Positions 5,658 through 6,675 of a stretch of DNA of 6,675 nucleotides are shown here, piece after piece. Position 1 is the stretch's first letter. The number at the start of each line of letters is the position of its first letter. The stretch is taken from contig DGGX01000193.1 of NCBI GenBank assembly GCA_002392385.1, forward strand, positions 5,603 to 12,277, read 5' to 3'. Made by a program: the position numbers and the translations under genes. The stretch is from Lachnospiraceae bacterium UBA3863 (GTDB taxonomy: Bacteria; Bacillota; Clostridia; Lachnospirales; Lachnospiraceae). Below the pieces are notes generated by a model. That model made no database searches. It saw nothing but the letters and a program-made list of their open reading frames with translations, and had not been told where the DNA came from.

Positions 5658-6284
5658 ATGAAAGACAGATGTGTGATCGTCGGAGGCGCCGGGATCGGGG
5701 AGTATTCCGCGGTCCGGCAGGCCCTTCGAAACGAAGATTATATGATCTACTGTGACAGCGGCCTGCGTCACAGGGAGGGTCTTCAGGCGGAACCGGACCT
5801 GATCGTGGGGGATTTTGATTCCCACGAGAACCCGCATCTGCCGGTGGAGACAATTGTCCTCCCCAGAGAAAAAGATGACACGGATACCGTGTACGCTGTG
5901 AAAGAGGGCGTCAGGCGGGGCTTTAAGGACTTCCTCCTGGTCGGTGTGATCGGCGGACGTCTGGACCATTCCCTGGGCAACGTGTCCATCCTCCTGTATC
6001 TGGATTCCCTGGGCCTGCGCGGCAGGATCCTGGACGACTGGTCCGAGATGGAGATCATATCCCGGGCGCCGGCAGAGATCAGTGATGACTGGGCCTTCTT
6101 CTCCCTCCTCAATATCACGGGCACGGCCAGGGGCATTACCGTTCGCGGGGCCAAATATCCCCTGGAGGACGCGGAGATCACCTGCGAATACCAGTACGGG
6201 ATCAGCAACGAGGTTCTGCCGGGAGAGAAGGCTATGGTCTCGGTCCGGGAGGGACGGCTCCTGCTGATTCGTGTGCGCGCTTAA
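5658..6284 (+). CDS. thiN: Thiamine pyrophosphokinase
   Basis: This enzyme transfers pyrophosphate from ATP to thiamine, giving thiamine diphosphate and AMP, the last step in salvaging thiamine. Its 208 residues fit the bacterial family. The hallmark motifs occur in order: CDSGLRH (32-38), PDLIVGDFDSH (46-56), EKDDTDT (71-77) and GGRLDHSLGN (99-108), with acidic residues D52, D54, D73, D74 and D76 expected to bind Mg-ATP. The C-terminal half carries GTARGITVRGAKYPL (near 156-170) and GISNE (near 184), typical of the thiamine-binding domain. The start is ATG 5658, preceded by AGGGTGA at 5644-5650. An in-frame ATG at 5580 lies inside the nitroreductase gene and has no ribosome site. The 22-base gap to the nitroreductase suggests one transcript. 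No thiamine (TPP) riboswitch is seen upstream. Confidence 0.95.
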   Translation: MKDRCVIVGGAGIGEYSAVRQALRNEDYMIYCDSGLRHREGLQAEPDLIVGDFDSHENPHLPVETIVLPREKDDTDTVYAVKEGVRRGFKDFLLVGVIGGRLDHSLGNVSILLYLDSLGLRGRILDDWSEMEIISRAPAEISDDWAFFSLLNITGTARGITVRGAKYPLEDAEITCEYQYGISNEVLPGEKAMVSVREGRLLLIRVRA

Positions 6285-6292
6285 AGTCGTGC

Positions 6293-6321
6293 TTGTGCAT
6301 GGACCGGCTTTCCGCTAAAAT
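6293..6321 (+). promoter_or_regulatory. Probable promoter of the guaA-like gene
   Basis: TTGTGC (6293-6298) and TAAAAT (6316-6321) are 17 bases apart. The start would fall near 6328, leaving a leader of about 40 bases. The leader shows no purine riboswitch or terminator hairpin. No terminator is seen after thiN, so some read-through is possible. Confidence 0.5.
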
Positions 6322-6368
6322 GGACCCACAGAAAATACTACTTTACATGCCCAGAAAGGAAGGTACCC

Positions 6369-6675
6369 ATGGTCTACGACAGACGACCGGATAATATGGA
6401 AAGAATCACAACGCCCGCCCTCGCGCAGGCTTTCATTGATGAGCAGGTCGAGGCGCTCCGCGCCCAGATCGGCAGCGACAAGGTCCTGCTGGCCCTGTCC
6501 GGCGGTGTGGACAGCTCCGTCGTGGCGGCCCTTCTCCTCAAGGCTGTCGGACAGCAGCTCATCTCTGTCCACGTCAACCACGGCCTCCTCCGCAAGGGAG
6601 AGCCCGAGCAGGTCATCAAGGTCTTCCGTGACGAGATGCATGCCAACCTGATCTATGTGGACGCGGTGGACCGCT
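6369..6675 (+). CDS. guaA: GMP synthase, ATP-pyrophosphatase part, N-terminal fragment (runs off right edge)
   Basis: The first 102 codons are present. GMP synthase activates XMP with ATP and aminates it to GMP. The PP-loop SGGVDSS is at 44-50 inside LLALSGGVDSSVVAALL, followed by VNHGLLRKGE (69-78), close to the VDHGLLR block of GuaA ATPase domains, and then VFRDEM (85-90) and IYVDAVDR (95-102). A full-length bacterial GuaA has about 190 residues of glutamine amidotransferase before this point. Here only about 37 residues precede it, and no such domain is encoded upstream. The start ATG 6369 has AAGGA at 6356-6360; ATG 6396 is possible but lacks a ribosome site. Codons are strongly C-ending, consistent with good expression. 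Other PP-loop enzymes (NadE, TilS) fit less well because of HGLLR. Confidence 0.82.
   Translation, partial: MVYDRRPDNMERITTPALAQAFIDEQVEALRAQIGSDKVLLALSGGVDSSVVAALLLKAVGQQLISVHVNHGLLRKGEPEQVIKVFRDEMHANLIYVDAVDR

Noticed and set aside
6285..6368. Possible purine or guanine riboswitch before guaA
   Set aside because: The gap is only 84 bases and half of it is promoter; there is no room for, or trace of, the conserved three-way junction.

Overview
The window is chromosomal DNA that looks like a fairly GC-rich Clostridia genome (Bacillota), probably Lachnospiraceae-like. The signs are strong AAGGAG-type ribosome binding sites 5-11 bases before most starts, sigma-A type promoters in AT-rich gaps, a secreted CotH-type lipoprotein, and a gene set of NhaC-family antiporters, a YvgN-type aldo/keto reductase, a small nitroreductase, thiamine pyrophosphokinase and a GuaA-like ATPase. 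The lineage is inferred from family resemblance only; no rRNA or other marker is present.

Layout. (1) 1-366, minus: the N-terminal part of an NhaC-family antiporter running off the left edge. (2) 367-691: a 325-base divergent control region. It holds a near-consensus minus-strand promoter with a 12-bp inverted repeat at its start site, two smaller inverted repeats and a plausible plus-strand promoter. (3) 692-1546, plus: an aldo/keto reductase, closed by a strong hairpin terminator whose loop looks like a dispersed palindromic repeat. (4) 1710-3212, plus: a second, complete NhaC-family antiporter, paralogous to the first, with its own promoter overlapping a perfect 12-bp palindrome. (5) 3234-4928, minus: a lipoprotein with an N-terminal beta-sandwich domain and a CotH-kinase domain, convergent with the antiporter. 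(6) 4929-5056: a divergent AT-rich promoter region. (7) 5057-5635 and 5658-6284, plus: a nitroreductase and thiamine pyrophosphokinase (thiN), 22 bases apart and probably one operon. (8) 6369-6675, plus: the start of a GMP-synthase-type ATP pyrophosphatase that begins directly at the PP-loop domain, with no glutamine amidotransferase domain in front, behind its own promoter.

How the genes relate. Two related antiporters flank one reductase, which suggests a small transport/redox island, but no substrate can be read from the sequence. The right half is core metabolism (thiamine diphosphate and GMP synthesis). I found no CRISPR array, phage gene, transposase, tRNA, rRNA or recognisable riboswitch, and no convincing new multi-gene system. 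The most noteworthy items are the operator-like inverted repeats, the REP-like terminator, the amidotransferase-less GuaA start and the paralogous antiporter pair.
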